A DNA stretch of 7,458 bases from Paracoccaceae bacterium (GCA_025458985.1 JALORM010000323.1:1-7458), one strand, 5' to 3'; shown: positions 1 through 6,292, counted from the stretch's first letter. The notes: generated by a model from the letters alone, not told the origin. Program-made: numbers and translations.

Positions 1-186
1 GACCGGAGCCGCCACAGCGCCGACGTCAAGCGGCTGGCGCTGGCGCAGGCCGAGGACCTGCGTGGCCGCATGCGCGCGATGGAAGAGATGGCCGGCACGA
101 TCGAGACGCTCGCCGCCTGCTGCCACGGCGACGACCGGCCCGACTGCCCGATCCTCGACAACCTGTCGGGAAAGGCGCCGGGGTAG
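1..186 (+). CDS. cueR: CueR-like Cu(I)-responsive MerR-family regulator, C-terminal fragment
   Basis: Frame 1 is open from the first base to a TAG stop and gives 61 residues; the N-terminal DNA-binding part lies outside the window. The fragment has a long charged helix (HSADVKRLALAQAEDL) typical of the MerR dimerisation coiled coil. It is followed by the metal loop CHGDDRPDC and then PILDNLS. The two cysteines (fragment residues 41 and 49) have the C-X7-C spacing of E. coli CueR (CPGDDSADCPI), which binds Cu(I), Ag(I) or Au(I) and activates copper-efflux genes. An extra cysteine directly precedes the first one. The gene converges on the sugar operon and looks functionally unrelated to it. A closely related HmrR-type regulator is the same thing under another name. 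Without the HTH region its target promoter cannot be guessed. Confidence 0.85.
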   Translation, partial: DRSRHSADVKRLALAQAEDLRGRMRAMEEMAGTIETLAACCHGDDRPDCPILDNLSGKAPG

Positions 187-206
187 GGCGGCGGGGTAGG
201 GGCGGC
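180..206. repeat. Tandem repeat over the regulator stop codon
   Basis: GGGGTAGGGCGGC (180-192) is followed at once by GGGGTAGGGGCGGC (193-206), a near-perfect direct duplication of 13/14 bases. The first copy contains the TAG stop at 184-186, and the second carries another TAG. It is probably a slippage duplication with no evident function. Confidence 0.6.
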
Positions 207-260
207 GGAGGCGCCCCGCGTTGCCCTCGACGGTTGAGCGAAGCGCCCGCCCGGTCAACT

Positions 261-276
261 GCCGCCGTCAGGCGGC
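261..276. other. Small GC hairpin
   Basis: GCCGCC-GTCA-GGCGGC forms a perfect 6-bp stem with a four-base loop, immediately upstream of the larger hairpin at 283-312. No T-run follows on either strand, so it is not a classical intrinsic terminator. It may contribute to a termination region. Confidence 0.45.
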
Positions 277-282
277 CCGGGC

Positions 283-312
283 AGCGCACGGCCGCCCCGG
301 AGGCCGTGCGCT
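283..312. terminator. Perfect 11-bp inverted repeat, possible bidirectional terminator
   Basis: AGCGCACGGCC (283-293) pairs with GGCCGTGCGCT (302-312) around an eight-base loop. The stem is perfect and stable and sits about 100 bases after the MerR-regulator stop, between convergent genes. There is no T-tract on either side, so intrinsic termination is a guess from position; it could equally be a Rho-independent pause or a transcript-end protector. A related hairpin lies at 386-405. Confidence 0.5.
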
Positions 313-385
313 ACGGTGACGTCCCGCACCGAACGGCCGTACAGCGGGGCTTCACCATAAAGCGCCTGCCTTGAGCCGTTGGAGG

Positions 386-405
386 CGCACGTCCGCGGCC
401 GTGCG
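386..405. other. Hairpin related to the one at 283-312
   Basis: CGCACG (386-391) pairs with CGTGCG (400-405) around an eight-base loop. The arms and loop length match the core of the stem at 283-312, so the two may be copies of one small palindromic element or a double terminator for the minus-strand operon. Confidence 0.4.
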
Positions 406-455
406 ATGCCCTCCGGCTTCTCGACGAGGGAGCGAAGCTCGCCCATGGGCTGTCA

Positions 456-468
456 GGCGCCCGGCGCC
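456..468. other. GC hairpin downstream of the ABC operon
   Basis: GGCGC-CCG-GCGCC forms a 5-bp stem about 60 bases beyond the ATPase stop as read on the minus strand. It lies next to the palindrome GCCCATGGGC (441-450). There is no T-tract; a possible 3' end structure of the operon transcript. Confidence 0.35.
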
Positions 469-528
469 ACGAGGCAGCGCAAGCCCGCAGGCCTCCGCCG
501 CCCCGGCATCGGACACCACGGCCCTGCG

Positions 529-1395
529 CTACCGCACCCTTCGCCCTTCGGCGTCGAATCGCAATGCCCGGGCGGGGTCGTAGCCCAGGGTCACGGCGGC
601 GCCGACCTCGGTCGGGTCCTGGCCGAAGAGGCGCACGGTCAGCACCTCGCCCGCCTCGGTCGCCACAAGAAGGTTGGTGTCGGCGCCCAGCCGCTCGACA
701 TGGGTCACCGTGCCGCGGATCGGCCCGGCGGGGTCGGGGCGCAGGTATTCGGGGCGCAGGCCCAACACCTGGCCATCGGCCAGCCCCGAAACCCGCCCGA
801 GGAAGTTCATCGACGGTGCGCCGATGAACCCCGCGACGAAGCGGTTCGCGGGGTCATTGTACAGCTCCATCGGCGCGCCCACCTGCTCGATCCGGCCGGC
901 GTTCAGCACCACGATCCGGTCGGCCAGCGTCATTGCCTCGATCTGGTCGTGGGTGACGTAGATCATCGAGGCCGACAGCGTCCGGTGCAGCGCCGCGATC
1001 TCGACATGGCGACCCGCTGGCGCTGTCCGCCCGAAAGTTCGGCCGGGCGCCGGTCGAGCAGCGCGTCAAGCGCCAACATCCGGCTGGCCCGAGCCGTGCG
1101 CTCCTCGATCAGCGCGCGGGGCTGGCCCTCCTGCTTGAGCCCGAGGCCCATGTTCCCCTTCACCGTCAGATGCGGATAGAGCGCATAGGACTGGAACACC
1201 ATCGCGATCCCGCGCTTGGCGGGCGGCACGGCATTGACCACCTGGCCGCCGATGGCGACGGTGCCGGCGGTCGCGTCCTCCAGCGGGGCCGACGAAGACC
1301 ACGAACTCGCCCTCGTCCACCGTCAGGTCGATGCCCTTCAGGACCTCGACCGATCCGAAGGACTTGGCGACCCCGCGAAGCTCCAGCGCCGTCAT
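529..1395 (-). pseudogene. Sugar ABC transporter ATPase (MalK/UgpC type), broken by two frameshifting gaps
   Basis: The ATP-hydrolysing subunit expected to power the two permeases upstream. It starts at ATG 1395, overlapping the oxidoreductase stop as ATGA. Three frame segments follow. Segment 1 (1395 to about 1285) starts MTALELRGVAKSFG and ends FVVFVGP, where the Walker A loop should begin. Segment 2 (about 1283 to 1005) carries the Q-loop (VFQSYALYPHLTV) and the ABC signature LSGGQRQRV. Segment 3 (about 1002 to 529) begins EIAALHRTL and has the H-loop (VTHDQIEAM) and the MalK-like regulatory domain (GAPSMNFL, LGLRPEYL), ending at TAG 529-531. Missing are the Walker A loop at about 1284 and the whole Walker B/D-loop block at about 1003. 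As written, no functional ATPase can be made. All remaining sequence looks undamaged, so recent loss or assembly error are the options. The family call is secure; the broken state is seen directly. Confidence 0.85.
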
Positions 1396-2391
1396 GCGCC
1401 CGCCCTCAGGTCGATCGCGCGGCCGGTGCGGATGCTGTCGTCGGCGGCAAGGCCGCGTCAGGTCGCGGTCGTTCAGGATCGCGTCGACGATCCAGGCCTG
1501 CTCGGCGTCGCACAATTCCTGGTGCCCCGGCTCGCCCGGCATCTCGATGAGCCGGTCGCCCGCGCGGGTATGGACCAGGATCGCGCCGACCTTGGTGTGC
1601 CCGTCGACGTCGTCCGAGGCGCCCTTGTTGCCTTCGGTGATCGACACCGCGCCGTTCGGGCTGACGATGTCCTTCACGAAGAAGGCGGTCTCGGACATCA
1701 TCGGCCCCCAGCCCGCCTCGTACCAGCCGACCGATCCGTCGGCGAAGACCACCTGGAACTGGCCGTAGTTGTACATGCCGGGCGCGATCTCGTCGCTGAG
1801 GCGCAGGCCCATGCCGTGCACGCGCACCGGCGCGGCATCGGTGATCTGGCACATGACATCGACGTAGTGCACCCCGCAGTCGACGATGGGCGAGGTCGTC
1901 TCCATCAGCGCCTTGTGCACCTCCCACGTGGGTCCGTCGGACTGCTGGTTGAGGTTCAGCCGGAAGACATAGGGCCCGCCCAGTGCACGGGCCTCGGCGA
2001 TCAGGCGCTGCCACGAGGGGTGGTGGCGCAGGATGTAGCCGACGCCCAGCTTGCGGCCGTTGGCCTTCGCCGCCGCCACAACGCGCTCGGCCTCGGCGAC
2101 CGTCATGGCGAGCGGCTTTTCGACGAAGACATGCGCGCCCGCCTCGATCGCCGCCACGGCGTAGTCGGCGTGGCTGTCGGTATAGGTCGCGATCACCGCG
2201 AGGTCAGGCTGCGTCTCGGCCAGCGCGGCATGGAATTCGGGGAAGCGGGGATAGGACCGCAGCTCTTGCGGAAGCGCCACCTCGGAGCGATTCACGAGGG
2301 CCGCGATCTGGGTCTGCGGATGGTGGTGGTGCGCCAGCGCATGGGACCTGCCCATGTTGCCGAGGCCCGCGATCAGCACGCGAAGGGTCAT
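1392..2391 (-). CDS. Gfo/Idh/MocA-family NAD(P)-dependent oxidoreductase, frameshifted near the C-terminus
   Basis: It starts at ATG 2391, overlapping the upstream permease stop (ATGA). A Rossmann fold opens with VLIAGLGNMG (residues 5-14), EKPLA at 91-95 is the family's nucleotide/substrate-site motif, and DCGVHYVD (171-178) supplies the usual Asp and His of the active-site helix. It is cytoplasmic. Such enzymes oxidise or reduce sugars, and some NAD-dependent glycosidases (GH109) share the fold; the substrate is not readable here. The frame runs cleanly to ...NDRDLT at about 1456. The expected tail (LAADDSIRTGRAIDL, ending in a TGA that overlaps the ATPase ATG) appears in a different frame from about 1451. 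About a dozen codons, of size 2 modulo 3 in bases, therefore seem missing. Read literally, the frame passes its natural stop and continues to 1066. The two main domains are intact, so the enzyme might still fold. Confidence 0.85.
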
Positions 2392-3227
2392 TTGACGGCT
2401 CCCGAGGTCAGGCCGCGGATGATCTGCCGCGAGAAGAGGACGTAGAGCACCATCACCGGCAGGATGGCGAGCGACAGCGCAGAAAGGACCGCGTTCCAGT
2501 CCGTGACGAACTGGCCGATGAAGACCTGGCTGCCCAGCGTCAGCGTCTTCGTCGCCTCGGAGGGCGCAAGGATCAGCGGGAACCACAGGTCGTTCCAGAT
2601 CGGGATCATGTTGAACACCGCCACGGTGGCCAGCGCCGGCCGCACCAGCGGCAGCACGAGGCGGAAGAAGATCATGTATTCCGAAAGCCCGTCGATCCGG
2701 CCGGCGTTCTTCAGGTCGTCCGACACGCCCTGCATGAAGCTCGACAGGATGAAGACGGCCAGCGGCAGCCCCTGTGCGGTGTAGACGAGGATCAGTGCCG
2801 TCAGCGTGTTGACGAGGCCGGTCGACACCATCAGCTCCAGGATCGCCACGGTCCCGATGCGGATCGGGATCATGATCCCGAGCGCGAGGTAGAGGCCCAT
2901 GAGCGTGTTGCCGCGGAACCGGTATTCGGACAGCGCAAAGGCTGCCATCGCGCCGAACAGCAGGATCAGCGCCAGCGAGACGACGGTCACGATCATCGAA
3001 TTCTGGAAGTAGAGGAAGAAATCCCCCTGCTTCAGCACCGTCTGGTAGCCGATCAGGCTGAAGCTGTCGGCATCGGGCAGGGCCAGCGGCTCGCGGAAGA
3101 TGTCGCGGCGCGCCTTGAAGCTGTTGATGACGATCACGAAGACCGGAAAGAGCGCGATGACCGTGTAGGTCAGGAGCACCGCGTGGGCGGCGAGAGTGAC
3201 GGGAAGGTTCCGGCGCGCGGTGCTCAT
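2388..3227 (-). CDS. Sugar ABC transporter permease, MalG-like (CUT1)
   Basis: 279 residues, the normal size for the second inner-membrane permease of a carbohydrate ABC importer. The ATG at 3227 overlaps the stop of the partner permease by one base (TGATG), which fixes the start and indicates translational coupling. A first membrane segment lies at about residues 14-36, with further hydrophobic stretches near 78-100, 108-132, 138-163, 196-212 and 245-265. The cytoplasmic EAA loop that contacts the ATPase is at about 171-197 (NAGRIDGLSEYMIFFRLVLP). A short basic cytoplasmic tail ends ...RGLTSGAVK, a common MalG-type ending. No gap or frameshift is visible. It should pair with the permease at 3227-4153 and the ATPase encoded downstream. 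Confidence 0.93.
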   Translation of the reverse strand: MSTARRNLPVTLAAHAVLLTYTVIALFPVFVIVINSFKARRDIFREPLALPDADSFSLIGYQTVLKQGDFFLYFQNSMIVTVVSLALILLFGAMAAFALSEYRFRGNTLMGLYLALGIMIPIRIGTVAILELMVSTGLVNTLTALILVYTAQGLPLAVFILSSFMQGVSDDLKNAGRIDGLSEYMIFFRLVLPLVRPALATVAVFNMIPIWNDLWFPLILAPSEATKTLTLGSQVFIGQFVTDWNAVLSALSLAILPVMVLYVLFSRQIIRGLTSGAVK

Positions 3228-4153
3228 CAGAACTGGTAGTGCCGGAGGCGGCGCTGGATGACGAAGAGGTAGAGGCTGACGCCCGCAAGGATGATCAGGA
3301 ACATCGCGCTGGCGATGGCGGCTCCCATGTGCGGGTTGCCGAGCTGGAGCTGGAAGCCGAAGAAGGTCCGGTAGAGGAACGTGCCGAGGATGTCGGTCGC
3401 GAAATCCGGGCCCGCCAGCGCCCCCTGAGCGGCATAGATCAGGTCGAAGGCGTTGAAGTTGCCCACGAAGGTCAGGATCGAGATGATCCCGATCGACGGC
3501 AGGATCAAGGGCAGCTTGATCTTCCAGAACGCGGCCCAGCCGGTGATGCCGTCGCATTCGCCGGCCTCGAGGATTTCCTCGGGGATGGTCAGAAGGGCTG
3601 CATAGATCAGCATCATCGGGATGCCGACGAACTGCCAGACAGACACCAGCGCCAGCGTGGTCAGCGCGCTGCCTTCCTGCCCGAGCCAGGGCTGGAACAG
3701 GAACTTGAGCCCGACCGCGTCCAGCATCTCGGGCGCGATGCCCCAGATCGGCGACAGGATCAGCTTCCAGGCGAAGCCCACGATGACGAAGCTGAGGATC
3801 GTCGGCACGAAGATCGCCGAGCGGTAGAGTGCGGCGAAGCGCAGCCGCGGCGACGACAGGAGGGCGGCAAGCGCGATCCCGATCGGGTTCTGGACCGCCA
3901 TGTGTATGAAAAAGAACCAGAAGTTGTTGCCAAGCGCGTTCCAGAACTGCTCGGACCAGATCGGGTCGAGGAACAGCGTGCGGAAGTTGTCGAGGCCCGC
4001 AAAGACCCTCCCCTGCCCCTCGCGGCTGTAGAAGGCCAGGCGCAGCGTGTTGAACAGCGGGAAGATCATTACCGCCGTGTAGACGGCCACCGCCGGCGCC
4101 AGGAACACGGCGATGTGCCAGCGGGCCTTGGGTCTGGGGGTGGGATCGGGCAT
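3227..4153 (-). CDS. Sugar ABC transporter permease, MalF-like (CUT1)
   Basis: 308 residues from ATG 4153. An in-frame open extension upstream of this Met would overlap the binding-protein gene and lacks any permease-like sequence, so it is rejected. The N-terminus is short, proline-rich and basic (MPDPTPRPKARW), followed by six predicted membrane segments at about residues 13-33, 75-97, 112-132, 165-190, 217-237 and 279-299. The EAA loop lies at about 196-220 (EAGECDGITGWAAFWKIKLP). Its second position reads A-G-E-C-D-G rather than the commoner A-A-x-x-D-G. The protein forms the inner-membrane pore with the MalG-like partner. The gene is separated from the binding-protein gene by a strong hairpin (4164-4191) and has only a weak purine stretch as a ribosome binding site. 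No damage is visible. Confidence 0.93.
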   Translation of the reverse strand: MPDPTPRPKARWHIAVFLAPAVAVYTAVMIFPLFNTLRLAFYSREGQGRVFAGLDNFRTLFLDPIWSEQFWNALGNNFWFFFIHMAVQNPIGIALAALLSSPRLRFAALYRSAIFVPTILSFVIVGFAWKLILSPIWGIAPEMLDAVGLKFLFQPWLGQEGSALTTLALVSVWQFVGIPMMLIYAALLTIPEEILEAGECDGITGWAAFWKIKLPLILPSIGIISILTFVGNFNAFDLIYAAQGALAGPDFATDILGTFLYRTFFGFQLQLGNPHMGAAIASAMFLIILAGVSLYLFVIQRRLRHYQF

Positions 4154-4163
4154 CTCGGGTCGG

Positions 4164-4191
4164 CCGGGCCGGGGGAGGGTCCCCGGCCCGG
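4164..4191. other. All-GC 11-bp hairpin between binding-protein and permease genes
   Basis: CCGGGCCGGGG (4164-4174) pairs perfectly with CCCCGGCCCGG (4181-4191) around a six-base loop, in the 46-base gap between the binding-protein stop (4200-4202) and the permease start (4153). No T-run follows on the minus strand. In many ABC operons a stem here stabilises the upstream binding-protein message or partly terminates transcription, so that more binding protein than permease is made. That role is inferred from position. Confidence 0.6.
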
Positions 4192-4199
4192 GCCTTGCC

Positions 4200-5303
4200 T
4201 TACTGCTGCGGCGCGTACCAGGAGGCGAGTCCCGCCTGGAGCCGTTCGGCCGCGGCCTCGGGCGTCTCGTCCCCCTTGATGACGGCGACCGAGGCGTTCC
4301 AGGTCTCGTTCTCGAGGTTCGGGGTCCCACGAGACAGGATCTGGTAGGTCGACCGGATCGTGGACTGGCACGTGCCGCGCCAGGACAGGAATTCCTGCGC
4401 AAGCGGGTCTTCCAGCGTCACCTCGCCGCTCGACAGCGGGAAGAAGCCCGGCAGGGCGTTGGCGAAGATCGTCGCGAATTCCGGCGAGGCGACCCAGTTC
4501 AGGAAGGTGCGCGCGGCCTCTGGGTTCGGGGTCTTGGCGTTCATCCCGATGCCGATGTCGGTGTGGTCCGAGATATAGCAGGTGTCGCCCGCGGCCGCGA
4601 CCGGCGGCGGGAAGGCACCCATCTCGAAATCGGCCTGGGTGTTGAAGCCCGAGATCTCCCATGACCCGGCCGGATAGATCGCCGCGCGGCCCAGCGTGAA
4701 CAGGTTCTGGCTGTCGGGGTAGGTCTGCGCCTGGTAGCCGTCGCCGAGGTAGGCGCCCCACTTCGCCAGGCGGCCTTCCTCGCCCTTCCAGTAGGTTGGG
4801 CCGATGTTGTTGTAGCCCATGGTCGCGGCTTCCCACTGGTCGTTGGTGCCCATCGCCATCGGGATGTAGGTGCCGTCCTCCTTGATCTTGTCGAGCGCGG
4901 CGTAGAACGCGTCGACCGTGGCGGGCGGTTCGATCCCCAGCTCGGCGAAGGCGTCCTTTTTGTAGATGAACCCGTGGATGACGCTGGCCATCGGCACGCA
5001 GAACGGCGTCGCGCCGTCGTCGGTGATCCAGGCCGACTTCGCCACGTCCGAGAAGTTCGCCATGCCCGGCAGGTCGGTCAGCGGCGCGAGGTGGCCGGCG
5101 TCGTAAAGCGCGAGCGAGGCATCGAACGGCCGGCAGGTGATGATGTCGCCCGCCGAGCCGGCTTCCAGCTTGGAGTTCAGCGCGGCGTTGTACTCGGTCG
5201 GGGCCGAGGGCGTGAACTGCACCTTGATGCCCGGATGCGCCGCCTCGAAGGCGGGGATGATCTGGTCCTGCCAGATCGCGAGGTCGTCGTTGCGCCAGCT
5301 TGT
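4200..5303 (-). CDS. Extracellular sugar-binding protein of the ABC importer, 5' end missing
   Basis: Periplasmic solute-binding protein of the CUT1 family, 367 residues as preserved, ending at TAA 4200-4202. The frame is recognisable from about 5303 (SWRNDDLAIWQDQIIPAF), which in this family follows the signal peptide. Upstream the sequence is the murQ gene in another frame, so start codon, signal peptide and leader are absent. A GTG at 5222 could initiate but would make a cytoplasmic, truncated product. Preserved landmarks are the TPSAPTEYNAAL helix, TCRPFDASLALYD, IHGFIYKKDAF, YPDSQNLFTLGRAA and IYPAGSWEIS, with STYQILSRGTPNLE near the end. The stretch GEEGRLAKWGAYLG (about 4750-4785) looks shorter than in relatives by some 25 residues, judged from memory. 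The substrate is not readable from sequence; the murQ and kinase context points to an amino sugar such as MurNAc. Confidence 0.88.
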   Translation of the reverse strand, partial: TSWRNDDLAIWQDQIIPAFEAAHPGIKVQFTPSAPTEYNAALNSKLEAGSAGDIITCRPFDASLALYDAGHLAPLTDLPGMANFSDVAKSAWITDDGATPFCVPMASVIHGFIYKKDAFAELGIEPPATVDAFYAALDKIKEDGTYIPMAMGTNDQWEAATMGYNNIGPTYWKGEEGRLAKWGAYLGDGYQAQTYPDSQNLFTLGRAAIYPAGSWEISGFNTQADFEMGAFPPPVAAAGDTCYISDHTDIGIGMNAKTPNPEAARTFLNWVASPEFATIFANALPGFFPLSSGEVTLEDPLAQEFLSWRGTCQSTIRSTYQILSRGTPNLENETWNASVAVIKGDETPEAAAERLQAGLASWYAPQQ

Positions 5304-6177
5304 GCAGGGCAGTCAGGCAGTCGCGCAGGTGCGGGCCGCGGCTTTCGACAAGCGCGGCGGCATCTTCGGGGCGGGCGCCGGCGGCGATCAGGACCGCGGT
5401 CTTGGTGTCGCCCCCGGCCGCCTCCAGCGCCGCCCGGGCGGCCTCGGGCGAGGCCTGCGCGATCCGGGCGACGATCCGCTCGGCGCGGGCGACGAGCTTG
5501 GCGTTGTCGGCAACGAGGTTGACCATCATGCCGTCGTGGACGTGGCCCATCAGGCAGCCGACACGCGTCGAGATCATGTTGAGCGCCACCTTCTGCGCCG
5601 TACCTGCGCCGAGGCGGGTCGAGCCTTCGACCACCTCGGGTGCCGTGGGGATTGCAACGGCGATGTCGGCCAGGTCCAGAAGCGGGGCCGCGCCGACATT
5701 CGCGATGCCGATGACCGTCAGCCCTGCCGCGCGGGCGGCCCGGGCCGCGGCCAGCGCGAAGGGCGTGGTGCCGCTGGCGCTGAGCACCAGCGCGGTGTCG
5801 CCGGGGCCGAGGCCCTGCGCGGCGGTGGCGCCGTCGTCCATGGCATCCTCGGTCGCGCCGGGCATCCGCGCGTCGGTCGGGATGCCGCCCGCCATGCGGA
5901 TGCGGATGCGTTCGGGAGGGACGCCGAAGGTGCCGGGCAGCTCGCAGGCGTCCGACAGGGCCATCAGGCCCGAGCTGCCGGCCGCGGCGTAAAGCAGCGT
6001 GCCTGTGCCCGACAGCGTGGCGGCAACCGCCCGCGCTGCGGCTTCAAGGGCAGGGCATGCGGGCCCGATGGCGCGCAGCGCGGCGGCGTGCGAGGCCAGC
6101 ATCCTGTCCAGCGCCTCCGCCGCAGGCAGAGCGTCGATGGGCGCGGCGGCTGTCGTCGCGTCAGATGCGCGGTGCAC
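5304..6177 (-). CDS. murQ: N-acetylmuramic acid 6-phosphate etherase, 3' end lost
   Basis: Cytoplasmic SIS-domain enzyme that removes the D-lactyl ether from MurNAc-6-phosphate to give GlcNAc-6-phosphate. From GTG 6177 about 291 residues align to the family, whose usual length is near 300. Seen are AAGSSGLMALSDACELPGTFG (split here: AAGSSG 65-70, ACELPGTFG 77-85), LSASGTTPF (132-140), EGSTRLGAGTAQK (184-196) and NMIST (200-204). Glu79 and Glu110 stand 31 residues apart, as do the catalytic Glu83 and Glu114 of E. coli MurQ. GTG 6177 is chosen over TTG 6198 because AGGGGGG lies seven bases upstream. After HLRDCLTAL the frame runs straight into binding-protein sequence with no stop, and read literally it continues to 4069 as out-of-frame nonsense. 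Probably only a few native residues are missing. First gene of the operon. Confidence 0.9.
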
Positions 6178-6184
6178 GGCGATT

Positions 6185-6191
6185 CCCCCCT
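6185..6191 (-). promoter_or_regulatory. Strong ribosome binding site that fixes the murQ start
   Basis: On the minus strand this reads AGGGGGG, followed by AATCGCC and GTG (6177-6175). It matches the anti-Shine-Dalgarno well at a seven-base spacing, whereas the in-frame TTG at 6198 lies upstream of it. It supports GTG initiation. Confidence 0.7.
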
Positions 6192-6200
6192 GATGCAACG

Positions 6201-6228
6201 ACGATACCGAAATGATACCTTTTGTCCA
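6201..6228 (-). promoter_or_regulatory. Candidate sigma-70 promoter of the murQ-ABC operon
   Basis: Read on the minus strand, TGGACA (6228-6223) resembles a -35 box (5 of 6) and TATCGT (6206-6201) a -10 box (4 of 6), with a 16-base spacer. Transcription would start near 6194, leaving a leader of about 17 bases with the ribosome binding site. Both GGTATC repeats fall in the spacer and -10 box, a classical position for repression. This is inference from sequence match only. Confidence 0.5.
6203..6219. promoter_or_regulatory. Operator-like repeat pair, murQ side
   Basis: GATACC (6203-6208) is repeated exactly as GATACC (6214-6219), 11 bases start to start, about one helical turn. On the minus strand it reads GGTATC-N5-GGTATC across the candidate promoter. 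The same motif occurs in mirror orientation at 6307-6323 before the kinase gene. The GntR-family regulator encoded at 7211 is the natural candidate to bind it. Confidence 0.55.
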
Positions 6229-6292
6229 TCCATTCGTGCCGCATGCCTTGCAGTTGCAGCATGAGCCTCGGAAATCGGCGCGTGCCGGCCTT

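Larger units (their letters stand above)
187..528. other. Convergent intergenic region, no supported gene
   Basis: This 342-base gap lies between two convergent stops, the MerR regulator at 186 and the ABC ATPase at 529. Short open frames cross it on both strands (for example 255-446 on the minus strand), but none has a recognisable domain, a convincing ribosome binding site or a credible composition. The region is rich in small GC hairpins: 261-276, 283-312, 386-405 and 456-468, plus a perfect palindrome GCCCATGGGC at 441-450. The likely job is transcription termination and insulation for both directions. Confidence 0.6.

Noticed and set aside
255..446. A 63-residue minus-strand frame in the convergent gap
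   Set aside because: No recognisable family and no convincing ribosome binding site. It runs through the hairpin at 283-312, so it is unlikely to be translated.
284..468. A CRISPR array or mobile-element end suggested by repeated GC palindromes
   Set aside because: No regular direct repeats and spacers, no transposase and no target duplication; only short hairpins.
1216..2445. A 409-residue plus-strand open frame antisense to the oxidoreductase
   Set aside because: It mirrors the codon pattern of the real gene in high-GC DNA and has no domain or ribosome binding site. The same applies to 1983-3239, 3239-4279 and 5137-6264 on the plus strand.
1066..3288. A 740-residue minus-strand open frame that appears to fuse permease, oxidoreductase and ATPase parts
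   Set aside because: Only the middle (2391 to about 1456) and a short part after 1395 are in the true frame. The first third is the permease read out of frame, and the end is post-gap nonsense. It is a product of the gaps, not a fusion protein.
4069..6198. A 709-residue minus-strand frame that looks like a MurQ fusion
   Set aside because: After about 5304 it is the binding protein and permease read in the wrong frame (Arg/Pro-rich). The fusion exists only because the murQ stop is missing.
6198..6198. TTG at 6198 as the murQ start
   Set aside because: It would lie upstream of the strong AGGGGGG ribosome binding site and almost at the predicted transcription start; GTG 6177 fits both better.
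6248..6259. TTGCAGTTGCAG direct repeat as a -35 region for the kinase promoter
   Set aside because: No acceptable -10 box lies 16-18 bases downstream, so no plus-strand promoter is called.
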